DNA from: Paramacrobiotus richtersi
Taxonomy: Eukaryota; Tardigrada; Eutardigrada; Parachela; Macrobiotidae
NCBI GenBank assembly: GCA_034698045.1
Contig: JAQGAU010000547.1
Coordinates: 1 to 26,420, forward strand
Reading direction: 5' to 3'
DNA: 26,420 bases
Below the pieces are notes generated by a model. It did no database searches. It saw only the letters and a program-made list of their open reading frames with translations, and was not told the DNA's origin. The translations under genes were made by a program, and so were the position numbers. Positions within the stretch are counted from its first letter, which is position 1; each line of letters begins with the position of its first letter. Below are positions 9,588 through 18,733 of this stretch, piece by piece.

Positions 9588-10182
9588 CTAGTGAAGTTTC
9601 GGAACGGATTCCGAGCCGTAAGGAAATCGTGGTAAGCAATCTGACATGCAGTTCGCCGTCCCAGGGCGGTTGCTAATTACGATGTTATACGGTCGTAACT
9701 TCAAACCCAACGTGCCAGGCGGCCGGAAGGATTCTTCGATTTGAGAAGACCGCACGAAGCGTTGTGGTCTGCTATTACGTTGAAACTTTTGGCTTGGCAT
9801 CCTAGGTACGCACGGAAATGGTCGAAGCTGAAGGCTACGGCAAGCAATTCTTGCTCAGCTAATTATTTTCGGCTGGCGTCAGGCTTCGTGATGCGTAAAA
9901 AACTGGTCTAATTCGTCAGTCTGCGTCGACTTGGTTGAGTACAGCTCCCATTCCAAACATGGAAGCGTCAGTTTCAAGTATGAGTTGCTTGTTTGCGTCA
10001 AAGTGGGCTAAAACTGTCGAAGTGGTTAACTTGCGTATTAGTAATTCCAAGGCATTTTGCTGTTCCTCAGTCCATTGAAATGGCTGTCCTTTGTGAGTTA
10101 AACGGTTCAGTGGGTAGGCGATGGAAGATAAATTTCTTATGTGCTTGCGATAGTGGTTAGAGGCGCAGAGGAACGAACGCAC
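9588..10182 (-). pseudogene. Gypsy-A RNase H and connection domain
   Basis: The upper part (10182-9916) reads FLCASNHYRKHIRNLSS, a typical RT connection, then GQPFQWTEEQQNALELL and LILETDASMFGMGAVLNQ, which holds the first RNase H Asp (ETDAS). The lower part (near 9790-9600) reads ADHNAS, a PSGRLARW block and RPGTANCMSD, the end of the RNase H fold and following linker. Frameshifts separate them. The domain degrades the RNA strand during reverse transcription. Confidence 0.75.
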
Positions 10183-10341
10183 AGCTGTGATGTTGTCAGG
10201 AATTGGAAACTTTTGAAATGTTATAACTCTTGATGGATCGGGAGCGGTTCCTTTGCTACTGACAAGGTGTCATAGAAAGACTAGTTCCTTGCATACAGAG
10301 TTACATTTTGATGGGTCTAACATAATGCTTGCATCCTTGAA

Positions 10342-11103
10342 TTAAGTACTTCCTCCAGGTGTTTCAGGTGTTCGGGAAAGGATTAACTGTATATCTATGT
10401 GTACGTCGAACAAATACACGATGACGAACACAAGTTTGATGTTACCTAACACTCTATCCATTAAACGGCAGAAAGTCGCTGGAGCATTGGTTAAGGCGAA
10501 AGGCATAACCTCGAAACGGTAAAGACCGTCTGAAGTTGGGAATGCTGTTTTGTCTTTGGAATTTTGCTCCATAGCAACTTGCAAGTATCTGGATAATAAG
10601 TGGAGACTTGTAAACCATGCTGATCCACATAACACGTCTACACAGTCGTCTATTCGTGGCAGTGGACAGAGGTCTTTCTTTGTTGTTTAATTGATGGACC
10701 GGAAGTCGATGCAGGGTCGAAGATTTTGAGGTTTGTTGGGAACCAAGACAATGTTGCATGCCCAGTTGGAATCACAGGGTGCGATTACGCCTTCTTCTAG
10801 CCATTCTTTGATCTGTTTATTGATAAAGTTGCGCTGCCATGGGACGCGGCGTCTGGGTGCTTGTCGCATGGAAACCTGGTTTTCCGTGTTGATGGAATGC
10901 CGAATCTTGTTGGTTCGTCCAACTTTCTTTAATTTCGAGGGAGATGATTCTCGAAACTTGTTTACCAGAATTATCACCTGTTTTCGCTGAGCGTCCGTTA
11001 ACTGTTTACCAACGTTAGACTGTTTGGCGAAGTCTTTAGGTGATACGTCGTCAAGTCCTGGAATTTTAGGGGCCTCTTCAAATAAGTCTGTTCGGCTGAG
11101 CAA
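10342..11103 (-). pseudogene. Gypsy-A reverse transcriptase
   Basis: The first segment (11103-10687) ends EEGVIAPCDSNWACNIVLVP and then CIDFRSIN, the first RT blocks. After a stop, 10635-10342 continues with WFTSLHLLSRYLQVAM, KTAFPTSDGLYRFEVMPFAL and TNAPATF, textbook Ty3/Gypsy motifs. The polymerase active site normally YLDD reads YLFD, so one metal-binding Asp is gone. The first Asp (usually TxLDL) also appears as LHLL. It is inactive. Upstream sequence (SNVGKQLTDAQRKQVIILVN) is the usual linker between protease and RT. Confidence 0.85.
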
Positions 11104-11449
11104 CAGTGCGATTTAAGTTTGAACAAGTGTGTGTTGTTTCCTGAGGTTGACGGCTTGTGGGAAATTGATCCTTTTTCATCCAGACTTCTTGCCGTCTTGG
11201 GATCGGTATCAGGAACTGCAGGCTAATCCGGTCTTTCCTTCTGGCGTGTTGAAGTGGCTGATGGATCCAAGTCGGCAACTTTGATGTTGTCTTGCGCGCC
11301 TGTTGCTTTCTTGAACTTCTCAGTGAGTATGTACATGGATGCTATACGTATACACGTCACAGGTAAAGAAGCTTGGGATACAGGATTGATTATTAACTAT
11401 TCTTGAAAGCTTACCTGGAATGGAGATTGACTGGGAAAATCGTTTCATA

Positions 11450-11700
11450 AGAGTGTGTCGAATGAAAATCTTGGTATTATCCCGATGATTATGGCGGACG
11501 ATTGCTCAAGTAGTAAAATGCGTAACTTGCCTGTTTGATTAAGCGTAACGCGTCGCTGGTGACCGTAGTGAACGTAGGTCCATCCCAGGGATCGCGTTTT
11601 GATGCGTGCTTGCTCACCAGGCATTTGTTCATGATTGATATGCCCGATCCTGTGTCTAGATTGCAGTTACTGGCTTATTCTTGAATCAGACGGAGAGAGC
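11450..11700 (-). pseudogene. Gypsy-A aspartic protease
   Basis: On the minus strand the active-site motif LDTGSGISIMN is encoded around 11642-11656, followed by KCLVSKHASKRDPWDG and TVTSDALRLIKQ, as in retropepsins of this group. The catalytic triplet is intact, but stops and shifts follow within 150 bp. The protease matures Gag and Pol inside the particle. It lies between the nucleocapsid-like region and RT, as expected. Confidence 0.7.
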
Positions 11701-11887
11701 TCTGGTAGTACAACTGCATATTGGGATATATTCTCAATTGCCAGCAGCTTCTGAAGCCGTAAAAGCTGTTGTTAGAAGTTGAAGGTTTAGTGGATGGTAG
11801 TCCTTCAGCTTGACCGATGGCCACGGCCGGTTGACAGTTGCCTTTGTTGTGACGCTTTCGGCATTCCTCGTGAGTATGGCCTTTCAA
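11675..11887 (-). pseudogene. Gypsy-A nucleocapsid region with half a zinc knuckle
   Basis: The frame begins KGHTHEECRKRHNKGNC, which contains the GH-x4-C half of a CCHC zinc knuckle; the first Cys pair is not visible. It is rich in Lys, Arg and His, as RNA-binding nucleocapsid segments are, and sits between the capsid-like Gag segment and the DTGSG protease site. Confidence 0.6.
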
Positions 11888-11975
11888 AATCTCTTTCAGA
11901 ATTTCTTTGAAATCCTCCTCTGGAATTTCCTTGATTGTATCCTACTCGATTTCCCATTTTGTGGTATTCTTCTCT

Positions 11976-12744
11976 TCAGCATGACTGCAAACGGCGTCCG
12001 GAATACGATTGACTGGAGTTTCCTACATTAAGTCGAGCTAGCTGCCGTTCGATGGCGGTTAGTCGGTCTTCAAGGTTGATGGTTCTTCCGTCAGTGGACA
12101 GTGCAAAGACTGATGCAACCAGTCGGTTTTTGACAAGACTAACCAGTTTTGTTTCAGCACTTTGGGCATCGTAGTGTTTTTCTCGGGCCACTTTTTCAGC
12201 TGTAGTAAGAATCCTGTTGGAGTCGGCGGTAGTCCATTCACTAATCCCGATTTGAGGTTTGGTGGCAGATCATCTAAGAGTTTAAGCACCATTTCTCGGT
12301 CAGTTAGTTTATCGGAGATGGAATTCAAGTAGCGCATGATGTTAGCAATGTATTTGTTAAGGTTAACGGCATAGGTCAGTGACTGTTTTATATCCGTGCC
12401 TAGATCGTGGTCATAGAGTTTCTTAGCAAATGCTTCGCGAAGGGCTGGTCACATGGCGTTCCAGTTCATTCCTGTCGTTGGTAAGGCGTTGTAGATCGTA
12501 AAGCTGTTCCACTGAATTCTCAGTAATGGTTGTTAAGAGTGTCGTTGTCAGTCCAGGAATTTTGTTTCCCACACATTTTGAGCCAATCCTCAAAGTCTTC
12601 ACTTGGTATATCCGCATATTTAGGAAGTTCTCCGTCCGGTACTTTCTTTTTGGTAACGTGAGCCATTCCTTGAAGCAGATTGGTACCATTACCGCTATCC
12701 CGTAAAGCAGTTTCAGGGCTTCGGATTTTATCCGCAAAAAAAGC
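11976..12744 (-). pseudogene. Gypsy-A gag, capsid part
   Basis: Begins right at the LINE junction with a frame that includes YADIPSEDFEDWL, continues with AFAKKLYDHDLGTDIKQS-like sequence and then RYLNSISDKLTDREMVLKLL and DDLPPNLKSGLVNGLPP, a pattern seen in Gag of LTR retrotransposons (interaction helices before the nucleocapsid). It is broken into at least three frames. The matching N-terminal part lies on the other side of the LINE at 14910-15396. Confidence 0.65.
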
Positions 12745-13300
12745 AGTACCACTGCATTACTTTACCAATAATGCCACGTTCTCGCTGTTTCTTGAGCAGC
12801 AGACCGTGGTTAACGGAATCAAAAGCCTTCTTGAGATCAAGAAAAGCAACTGCCGTAACATTTCCCGCATCCATTGACTGTTTCCACGCTTCCGTAATTT
12901 TTAACAACAGCGTCTCACACGAATGTCCTTTTCAGAAATTAGACTGCCGTGAGGATAATAGGTCCTTCTCACGAATGTATTTTAGTAGCTGATACTGAAC
13001 ACATTTTTCAAATATTTTCGACAAATTACACACTAGCGAGATGGGTCGGAAATCATCGACGCCGGTAGGATTTGGTACTTTCGGAAGTGGGTACACGTCT
13101 GCCAATTTGGAAATTGCTGGGGAAATGCCCGATTTCAGCGAGTTGTTAACCATGCGGGTCAAGGGCACAACCAACATGCCCAACACGCTGTTCAACAGTT
13201 TAGGTGGAAATCCAAATGGCCCAGAAGACTTCTTCTTGCGAATTTGATGTAGGATGGATCGAACTTCATCCTGCGTAATCTCACTGAATTTACTGAACAA
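12745..13300 (-). pseudogene. LINE reverse transcriptase, N-terminal blocks only
   Basis: The frame 13300-12932 reads KKKSSGPFGFPPKLLNSV, LADVYPLPKV, DDFRPISLVCNLSKIFEK and then LLSSRQSNF, the standard order of non-LTR RT blocks. After a frameshift the next block VAFLDLKKAFDSVNHG carries the first catalytic Asp. The sequence ends 20-30 codons later; the FADD block is missing. It cannot be active. Confidence 0.82.
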
Positions 13301-13348
13301 GCTTTCATCGGTATGGCACCCGTTGGGGGGCGCCGGCTGGCGCTGGTG

Positions 13349-14609
13349 CTAGCCCATCGAGGCGAAGTGGTGGTTAAGGGCGTTCAAATCGACGCTGCAC
13401 TCTGACTGCTCTTTCGATTTGCGCAGCATCCGTCCAACTTCCTTCCACAGCAGGTTGGTCTTCCGCTGATTTTCCCGGAAGTAGCGTTCTTTAGCTGTCT
13501 GAATCTGGTAACCCATTTCCGATCTTAGGACATAATATTCACGATTTTTTGCTGCATATTCTTCCGTATTTCGTTCCTCACATTTACGTCGATACGCTGC
13601 ATTTTTTAGTTGAGTCGACTCTCTGATACTGGATGTCATCCAAGGCGCTTCATCCTGTTTGACTCGTTTCGATCGCAGTGGAAAACTTTCGTCCACAAGA
13701 GTAAAAACTTTCTTCACAAAATCATTCACTTGGTTGTCGACATCAGCCGTTTCTGTGAGATACTTTTCCTTCACAGTTAGACACTTCATCCTGGAAGCAA
13801 AATCGGCCTTGCTGGTGTGATTCCACAGTCTGTACGTTATCGTTTTGTGCTTCCGAACTCCAGTTTTATACTTCGCAATGGTTCGACACAGTCGATGATC
13901 GGAAAGATCAACATCTTCAGCTGGTAGGCGGGAGTAATTCGTCGGGGGAATGCATAACATCATATCGATCTTCGTCTTACTCGTTGTAATTTCCTTCCAA
14001 TTTTTTTGCGAGGTCTGTCTACAAGCGTATCTCCATCAACCTTATCTTCAAAATAAAATTCTTCGCACAAATCCAAATAATACTAATAGCACTTTGAATC
14101 AGTATTATTAGAGTTGATGTTAATATCCCATGTAAGCACATAGTCACAACTCGGCTACGTACAGAGAACGTCGCGAATGTGTTCAAATAAAGCCTCGGTA
14201 TCTGCTGCGTTGGAATAAGGAGCTCTGTACACAGTACCTAATAACACGTTCTTCTTTTCGAAATATAACAACACGAACAAACTTTCCACCGCTGGGTTTT
14301 TGGAGACACGAACGACAATAGTATAGAAAACATGAGAGGGAATATACAATACAATACAATACCACCACCCCGTCACTTACAGTATGCATCTGAATGATCA
14401 TGTCTAACCAAGGTGTTATTTCGGATAGTATACAGCTGCAATGGATCAGATTCCGAAAGATGAGACTCCGTAATTGAGAAAATTTTAGTATGATTGTCGT
14501 CCGAATGGAGAATCTGCTGCAGAAGATCGAGTTTTTCAAAGCTGAGGCCATTGATGTTAATATGATGGTAAGCCACGCTGGCTAATGATGACGGTTTTCT
14601 GTTTCGCAT
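13349..14609 (-). pseudogene. LINE endonuclease and linker
   Basis: Starting at 14609 the frames read HININGLSFEKLDLLQQILH, ITESHLSESD (catalytic Glu region), VVLYIPSH-like sequence, VESLFVLLYFEKKNVLLGTV with YRAPYS, DININSNN (Asp region) and finally VDLSDHRL, the SDH signature that closes the endonuclease. After it, 13963-13349 is a charged linker (TYRLWNHTSKADF, EAPWMTSSIRESTQLKN) typical between endonuclease and RT in the jockey/CR1 group. The enzyme nicks the target for primed reverse transcription. Several frameshifts disable it. Confidence 0.8.
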
Positions 14610-14733
14610 TTCTCGAAATCGTGACAGAAATGGCTCTCTTAAAACTCAAAACGATCAGAAGAACCAATATTATATTCCTATTGCAGAATATGGAAGAACT
14701 AATCGTTTTACAGAACACAAAACCCAAAAAATT

Positions 14734-14771
14734 GGCTAGCTGCACGGAGTTAAAAACTCCGCCAGCCAGCC
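14734..14771. repeat. Hairpin in the LINE 5' region
   Basis: CGGAGTT (14745-14751), loop AAA, AACTCCG (14755-14761) form a perfect 7-bp stem. It is extended imperfectly by GGCTAGCTGCA on one side and CCAGCCAGCC on the other. It lies about 125 bp ahead of the first endonuclease frame, where structured 5' UTRs of LINEs occur. Confidence 0.5.
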
Positions 14772-14909
14772 ACATCTGCCTCGTCCCTTTGATTCTATAG
14801 CTTTCGGTTTTTTTTCTTCTTGTTTTGTTTCTTTCTACGGGGCAGAAGAAACGTTCACCAGACGATTGTTCACTGTTAGCACTTACGCAATTCTGCATGT
14901 TTTTGTTGT

Positions 14910-15396
14910 GTTTATCATCGGTATCTTTGTGATGCCCAAATGATGTTATTTATGTTAGGTTGTGCTTGCACTTGAGGAATGACCACGACGGCTGGTAGTG
15001 GTGCAGTAGGTTGTGCGATGGCTTGCGGGTGGACCGCAAGTTCTATGGCGTAGTGTACAACAGGAAACAGTAGTTCTTGATCGTCATCTTGCTCTTGCTG
15101 TTGATCGTTAGCCAGAACTTCTTGGAACAGTTGAATATTGCAGGGCTTTTTCTCCTGCTCTTGTTCTTGTGAAATGGGCTTTTTTTCCGTTGTGCGTTGT
15201 CCAAGAGTTGATATTATTTTGCATGAAGAACGTTAGGGACGAATGGCACGGCATCTTCGAATTCTTCAGGAACTACGTTTTAGTAGGAAAAGAAGATATC
15301 CAGTGAAGGGTTTGGATGAGTTTGATATATACACACGATGAGCCGATGTGCCAGGTAGTCGGGATAGGTGTTGGATACGGATGTACTGAAGTCCAT
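14910..15396 (-). pseudogene. Gypsy-A gag, N-terminal part
   Basis: A start codon at 15396 in a fair context (TCAAAATGG) opens MDFSTSVSNTYPDYLAHRLI; the frame soon meets stops. In the next frame a Gln/Glu/Asp-rich stretch (QEQEQEKKPC, then NDQQQEQDDDQ) leads to an Ala/Pro-rich segment (HPQAIAQPTAPLPAVVV). It lies between the primer-binding region and the LINE, so it is the first part of Gag, cut off from the capsid part at 11976-12744 by the insertion. Confidence 0.55.
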
Positions 15397-15488
15397 TTTG
15401 ATAATTTTTTTCCTCCGTTGGTAGAACAGATTACGTATACATACTGACGCGGATAATGGTCCGTGTCAGGTAAGGTAGAACACCTGAC

Positions 15489-15506
15489 AAGCGACTGGAG
15501 CCACCA
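15489..15506 (-). other. Possible Gypsy-A primer-binding site
   Basis: Three bases inside the LTR end at 15510 the minus strand reads TGGTGGCTCCAGTCGC. Primer-binding sites start with TGG, complementary to a tRNA CCA end. Spacing is right; the tRNA was not identified. Confidence 0.4.
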
Positions 15507-15509
15507 AGT

Positions 15510-15829
15510 TGTTACGGTGGGTTTGTATGACTTCGATATAACCGTAAGATGAACAGTAAGTTAAGCCAGTGACGACGAGATGATCAGATGTAGCATGATC
15601 AGATGTTAAGATCATAAGATGATATGATGATATACAACGGGAACAGTGAGATGCTTCCATACTAGGCAGTATACAAAAGCACGAGCTAGAGAAGTCTAAT
15701 GACACACATAGCGGCATGCTCTGAAAGTACAGCGGAGATAAAGACAATATGCAGCGTGCTAGCCGAAGGTTATGTTAGCGAGAGTGCATGCTGAGCGTGA
15801 ATTAGGTTTGTGAATGGTATTTACATAAG
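15510..15829 (-). repeat. Gypsy-A 5' LTR
   Basis: 15510-15600 is the 91-bp match to the LTR piece at 7743-7833, starting TGTTACGG. The rest up to the candidate target duplication at 15830 has no recognised partner at the other end. It is rich in GATGAT-like words (15590-15630). The outer limit is inferred from the GCATG repeat and the return of fold-back motifs. Confidence 0.6.
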
Positions 15830-15834
15830 GCATG

Positions 15835-15945
15835 TGTTAATACCAAAGAAAGCAATCCTAATACTGGGAGAAAACATGTTAAATACGCGGGAATACGAGG
15901 AATGCAGAGCCCAAAATACCGCGTCCAGAAAAGTTGTGATACACC
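15835..15945. repeat. Continuation of the GAATAC fold-back arm
   Basis: Immediately after Gypsy-A the words TAATACC, TAATACTGGG, AAATACGCGGGAATACGAGGAATGC and AAAATACCGCG return, matching the style of 7585-7742. Together they read as one arm split by the retroelement. Confidence 0.6.
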
Positions 15946-16123
15946 GATCCAGCCATATCTAGCTTTATCGGGATACTGTTATCGGGCTCGTAGGACCTCG
16001 ACCTTTGCCGTTATTTGTGGGCGCTGTTATGGATATTGTTATCCATATCAGGCCTATGGCCGCTGAGTGTACAGCTGTTAGTTGTTGTGGCAACCACGCG
16101 GTACGGGAGCGGGGTAAGCTACT
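15946..16123 (+). repeat. Possible Gypsy-B 5' LTR end and leader with primer-binding site
   Basis: At 16088 the plus strand reads TGGCAACCACGCGGTACGGG, of the kind seen as tRNA primer-binding sites in Ty3/Gypsy elements. Upstream sequence (15950-16085) would be LTR, but no second copy is in the window to prove it. After the Harbinger insertion, gag-like coding on the same strand starts near 19240, which fits a leader split by the transposon. Confidence 0.4.
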
Positions 16124-16161
16124 TAATAGAAAGATTTAATTCTCTCACGATACGATATAAT

Positions 16162-16191
16162 ATACGGTATAGTTATAAAAATATACTGTAT
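16162..16191. promoter_or_regulatory. Hairpin and TATA-rich stretch upstream of the Harbinger transposase
   Basis: ATACGGTATA, ten bases, then TATACTGTAT form an inverted repeat with one mismatch. It lies in a TATA-rich stretch about 170 bp ahead of the transposase start and close to the left end. It could serve as promoter, transposase binding site, or both. Confidence 0.4.
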
Positions 16192-16361
16192 CGTTGATTT
16201 TATCGTGTCACAAATTTCGCCCACTACCGGTATGCGTACGGCGTATAAACGCAGCGTATGTTGATAAAGTCCGTGCATCACGCTGACAAATTTTCCGCTT
16301 TCAAAAGTAAAGTTTAGTCGAAATAAAAAATGACTGCTTGACGTAAACATGTTCTTTTCAT

Positions 16362-17453
16362 TTGGTAGAAATCATGAAGATTTCCTTGACATTTTTACTT
16401 TTTCTGCACATAAGAAAACTTTTATCCCGAAAGCAGCTCTTAATACTTCTGCCATTCATTCGTAAAAGAAGGCCACGGCTGACTGATCGCGGTTGGAAAA
16501 GGCAGCGTTTTTGCCTCGATAATTTTACTGATCGAGAAGTGTATGCCAGATTCCGCTTCCAAAGGGACGATATCTCGACGTTGCGACAGCTGCTCCGCAT
16601 CCCGGATGTTGTACGAACGCCGTTCAAAGACTGTGCTACTGGGGATGAAGTCATGTGCATTGTTTTATGCCGCCTTGCGTATCCCAGCCGATGGATTTGT
16701 TTGCGACGAGTTTTTGGTCGATCGGAAGGTGCATTATGTCGATTATTTTTGTGGGGACTGCGACACATCGACAGTAATTTTCGGTATCCGCTCGCGACAT
16801 GGGATCATGCATGGTTAACCGAAGAAATGTTTGCTTCATTTGAGGAAGCCATCGCAGTGAAAGGAGGTGTAATTCGTGGAGTATTTGGTTTTGTGGACGG
16901 GACCGCTCGGCCTATATCAAGGCCGAAAAAACACCAACGTGAATGTTTTAGTGGGCATAAAAGATTCCACTGTATTAAGTGGCAGTCGGTCGTGATTCCA
17001 AATGGAATGATTTGCAGCCATTACGGCGGTCGTCGAGGTTCGATGCACGACAGCCTGCTGCTCAAAAACAGCAACCTACTGACGCACCTGGCGAATAAAA
17101 TCGGCACTTTCCAAGCGAAGCATTACCTGATTTACGCCGACTCGGGATATGGAAGTTGCGGCCTGATAAAGAAACGTTTCTCGAAAGCGGAAGTACTGGC
17201 AGACCGTAGAAAAGACATAATTAATATGCTAATGTCACAAGTTCAGGAATCTGTTGAGTGGGGCTTTAAAGACGTAATTGCTAAATTTGCATTTCTGGAT
17301 TACAAAAAACAAATGAAACTCCTTCTGAGTCCTATAAATCGGTTTTATCGTGTTGGTGTGTTTTTGACGAACTGTCACAATTGTTTTTATCCGAACCAAG
17401 CCAGCCAGTACTTCGATCTGAAGCCTCCAGAGATTTACGAATATTTAGTCTGA
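16362..17453 (+). CDS. PIF/Harbinger transposase (DDE, HARBI1-like), intact
   Basis: A single 363-residue frame, close in length to vertebrate HARBI1 (about 350). The N-terminal third (to about residue 130) is basic and holds a helix-turn-helix-like stretch. The nuclease core has Asp179 in GFVDGTARP, Asp230 in GSMHDS, Asp260 in YLIYADSGYG and Glu299 in ESVEWGFKD, so the DDE residues are in place, as is the conserved GGRRGSMHDS block. The first Met at 16362 is followed by another at 16374; the first ten or so residues are hydrophobic and look unlike a DNA-binding start, so translation may begin later. It cuts and rejoins transposon ends at TAA-like targets, normally with help from the Myb-like partner encoded opposite. 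A variant poly(A) signal ATTAAA lies at 17481. This is the only undamaged large gene in the window; domestication is possible but not shown. Confidence 0.92.
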   Translation: MVEIMKISLTFLLFLHIRKLLSRKQLLILLPFIRKRRPRLTDRGWKRQRFCLDNFTDREVYARFRFQRDDISTLRQLLRIPDVVRTPFKDCATGDEVMCIVLCRLAYPSRWICLRRVFGRSEGALCRLFLWGLRHIDSNFRYPLATWDHAWLTEEMFASFEEAIAVKGGVIRGVFGFVDGTARPISRPKKHQRECFSGHKRFHCIKWQSVVIPNGMICSHYGGRRGSMHDSLLLKNSNLLTHLANKIGTFQAKHYLIYADSGYGSCGLIKKRFSKAEVLADRRKDIINMLMSQVQESVEWGFKDVIAKFAFLDYKKQMKLLLSPINRFYRVGVFLTNCHNCFYPNQASQYFDLKPPEIYEYLV

Positions 17454-17633
17454 AATCTGTAAGTTGCTGTGTCTTTGGTGATTAAACTGGAAAACTGAAT
17501 GCGCCTGGCTGTGTATTCTTGATTTACGGAATATTCAAACAGGTTCTAATTTTTGGAATTTATTAAACGTGAGACGAAGCAACCGTTCACAACGTTTATG
17601 ACCATTATTTATTCAACATCTGCAACAAAACAC
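17454..17633. terminator. Convergent 3' ends of the two Harbinger genes
   Basis: The two genes end tail to tail, 180 bp apart. A perfect AATAAA lies on the minus strand at 17608-17613, about 20 bp past the partner gene stop. The plus gene has ATTAAA at 17481-17486. Confidence 0.55.
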
Positions 17634-18733
17634 TTAACCATCCAGACCAAGTTCGCGTTCACGAATTCGCAGTTTTCGCTCTTCCAAATCCAGTTCTCTC
17701 ATCCTGATGTCTTTTGCGTTCTTGATTTCCTCTTCACGTAGTTTGAGCTCCTTTTCTTTGAATCCTCGTGTCATTTCCATTTCTTCTTTTTTTTGGGCCA
17801 TTTCCATTTTGCTCTGATCAGCGAAGACTTTCACCAGTTCCTGTTCCGCAGACTCTTTTTTTGGCAGAATGGATTTGCGCTTTTTCATGGCTTTCTGTAG
17901 TTCTCTTTCTTTCCAAAATCCTGCTTGCGTATATCCCGGTTCATCCATTGCTTTTAATTCTGCAGCTTCATCATCGCTTTCCCAGTCTAGCCAGCAGACA
18001 CAAAACGATATGAAATTCCGTAATTCAACAATTCTGATTTAATTGTATATTATTTCATTTTATTTACACCGTTTTCACATTTATTTTGTTACGAAATTAA
18101 GTTAAACTATTTTGAATAAAGCCACACGAAGGAAACGCCGAAAAGGTAATGTTTGATTCAAATATGAGTGATTAGAAATGTTTTACCCGAATCGTCCACT
18201 TTGCTGCTTTTAGCATGACTGCTTTCACCGAATTCCAGAATTTCCGTAGTCACTACATCTCGTTTTTGGCTGTCAGCCTTCTTCTTCAGTTTCTTTCCTT
18301 CCGCGGTCTTTTTCGCATCACGCTGTGCAGCCAGTAGATCAGTCAGAATGCGCTCCATCTCCGTGTACAATTCCTCAGTGCCACTTTTCACCAAATTTTG
18401 AACGTCCAGAGTGGCATGTGAATCCAGCATCCTATCTGGTCTATCCTTGCATGTGCAAGTATCCAGCATTTTCTTGAATTTCTGTAACGTAGGATAAAAA
18501 ACTCGTAATAAAAAACGTAATGAATATGCAATTTAACGTAATTGAGTTTAATGTAATTTTACCTTGGTGGCGTTGAGATTCTTGACGATTTCATTCCAAG
18601 CTTTTTGGGGATCTTCTGCGAGAAACGGGTTCTTGCTTTCCACCTATTGCGCCAACAACAAACTCTGCTCCGCGGTAAATCGGTTTCGTTTTGCAGATGA
18701 CTGGGGAACATCACCTCCACCTTCTTCCGACAT
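17634..18733 (-). pseudogene. Harbinger partner gene: Myb/SANT-like DNA-binding protein, three exons, one in-frame stop
   Basis: Exon 1 (18733-18563) starts MSEEGGGDVPQSS and carries KRNRFTAEQSLLLAQ, a TAG stop (18644-18646), then VESKNPFLAEDPQKAW and NEIVKNLN, the trihelix/Myb-like fold of Harbinger accessory proteins. It ends at an AAG/GTAAAA donor. Exon 2 (18481-18187) begins after a TTACAG acceptor with KFKKML, holds CTCKDRPDRML and a Lys-rich helical part, and ends at a GTAAAA donor. Exon 3 (17986-17634) begins after GGCTAG, reads DWESDDEAAELKAMDEPGY, then a long charged coiled coil (MEMTRGFKEKELKLREEE) to the stop. All junctions keep frame. In active relatives this protein brings transposase to the ends and to the nucleus. 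Apart from the stop it looks undamaged; a sequencing error or recent mutation are both possible. Confidence 0.8.

Larger units (their letters stand above)
12745..14890 (-). mobile_element. LINE (jockey/CR1-like non-LTR retrotransposon) inside Gypsy-A gag, 3' half missing
   Basis: The minus strand carries an apurinic-like endonuclease followed by the first part of a non-LTR reverse transcriptase, then stops abruptly against gag sequence at about 12735-12745. RT blocks after the first catalytic Asp, the 3' UTR and the tail are absent. The 5' side fades into gag near 14890. No convincing target duplication was found. A normal LINE is truncated at its 5' end, so loss of the 3' side is unusual. 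Confidence 0.75.
7743..15829 (-). mobile_element. Gypsy-A: Ty3/Gypsy-type LTR retrotransposon, degenerate, carrying a nested LINE
   Basis: A minus-strand retroelement with the order 5' LTR piece (15510 upwards), gag, protease, reverse transcriptase, RNase H, integrase, 3' LTR piece (from 7743). The Gypsy order (RT before integrase) is clear. The same pentamer GCATG stands directly outside both ends (7738-7742 and 15830-15834), a candidate target duplication, and outside it on both sides lies the GAATAC-type sequence. Every coding domain is broken by shifts or stops, and catalytic residues are lost in RT and integrase, so it is dead. Removing the LINE leaves about 5.9 kb, a normal length for the group. 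The outer end at 15829 does not end in CA and is tentative. Confidence 0.8.

Noticed and set aside
15510-15829. Full-length matching LTR pair for Gypsy-A
   Set aside because: Only 91 bp align with the left copy; the rest could not be matched by eye, so only the aligned part is claimed as shared LTR.
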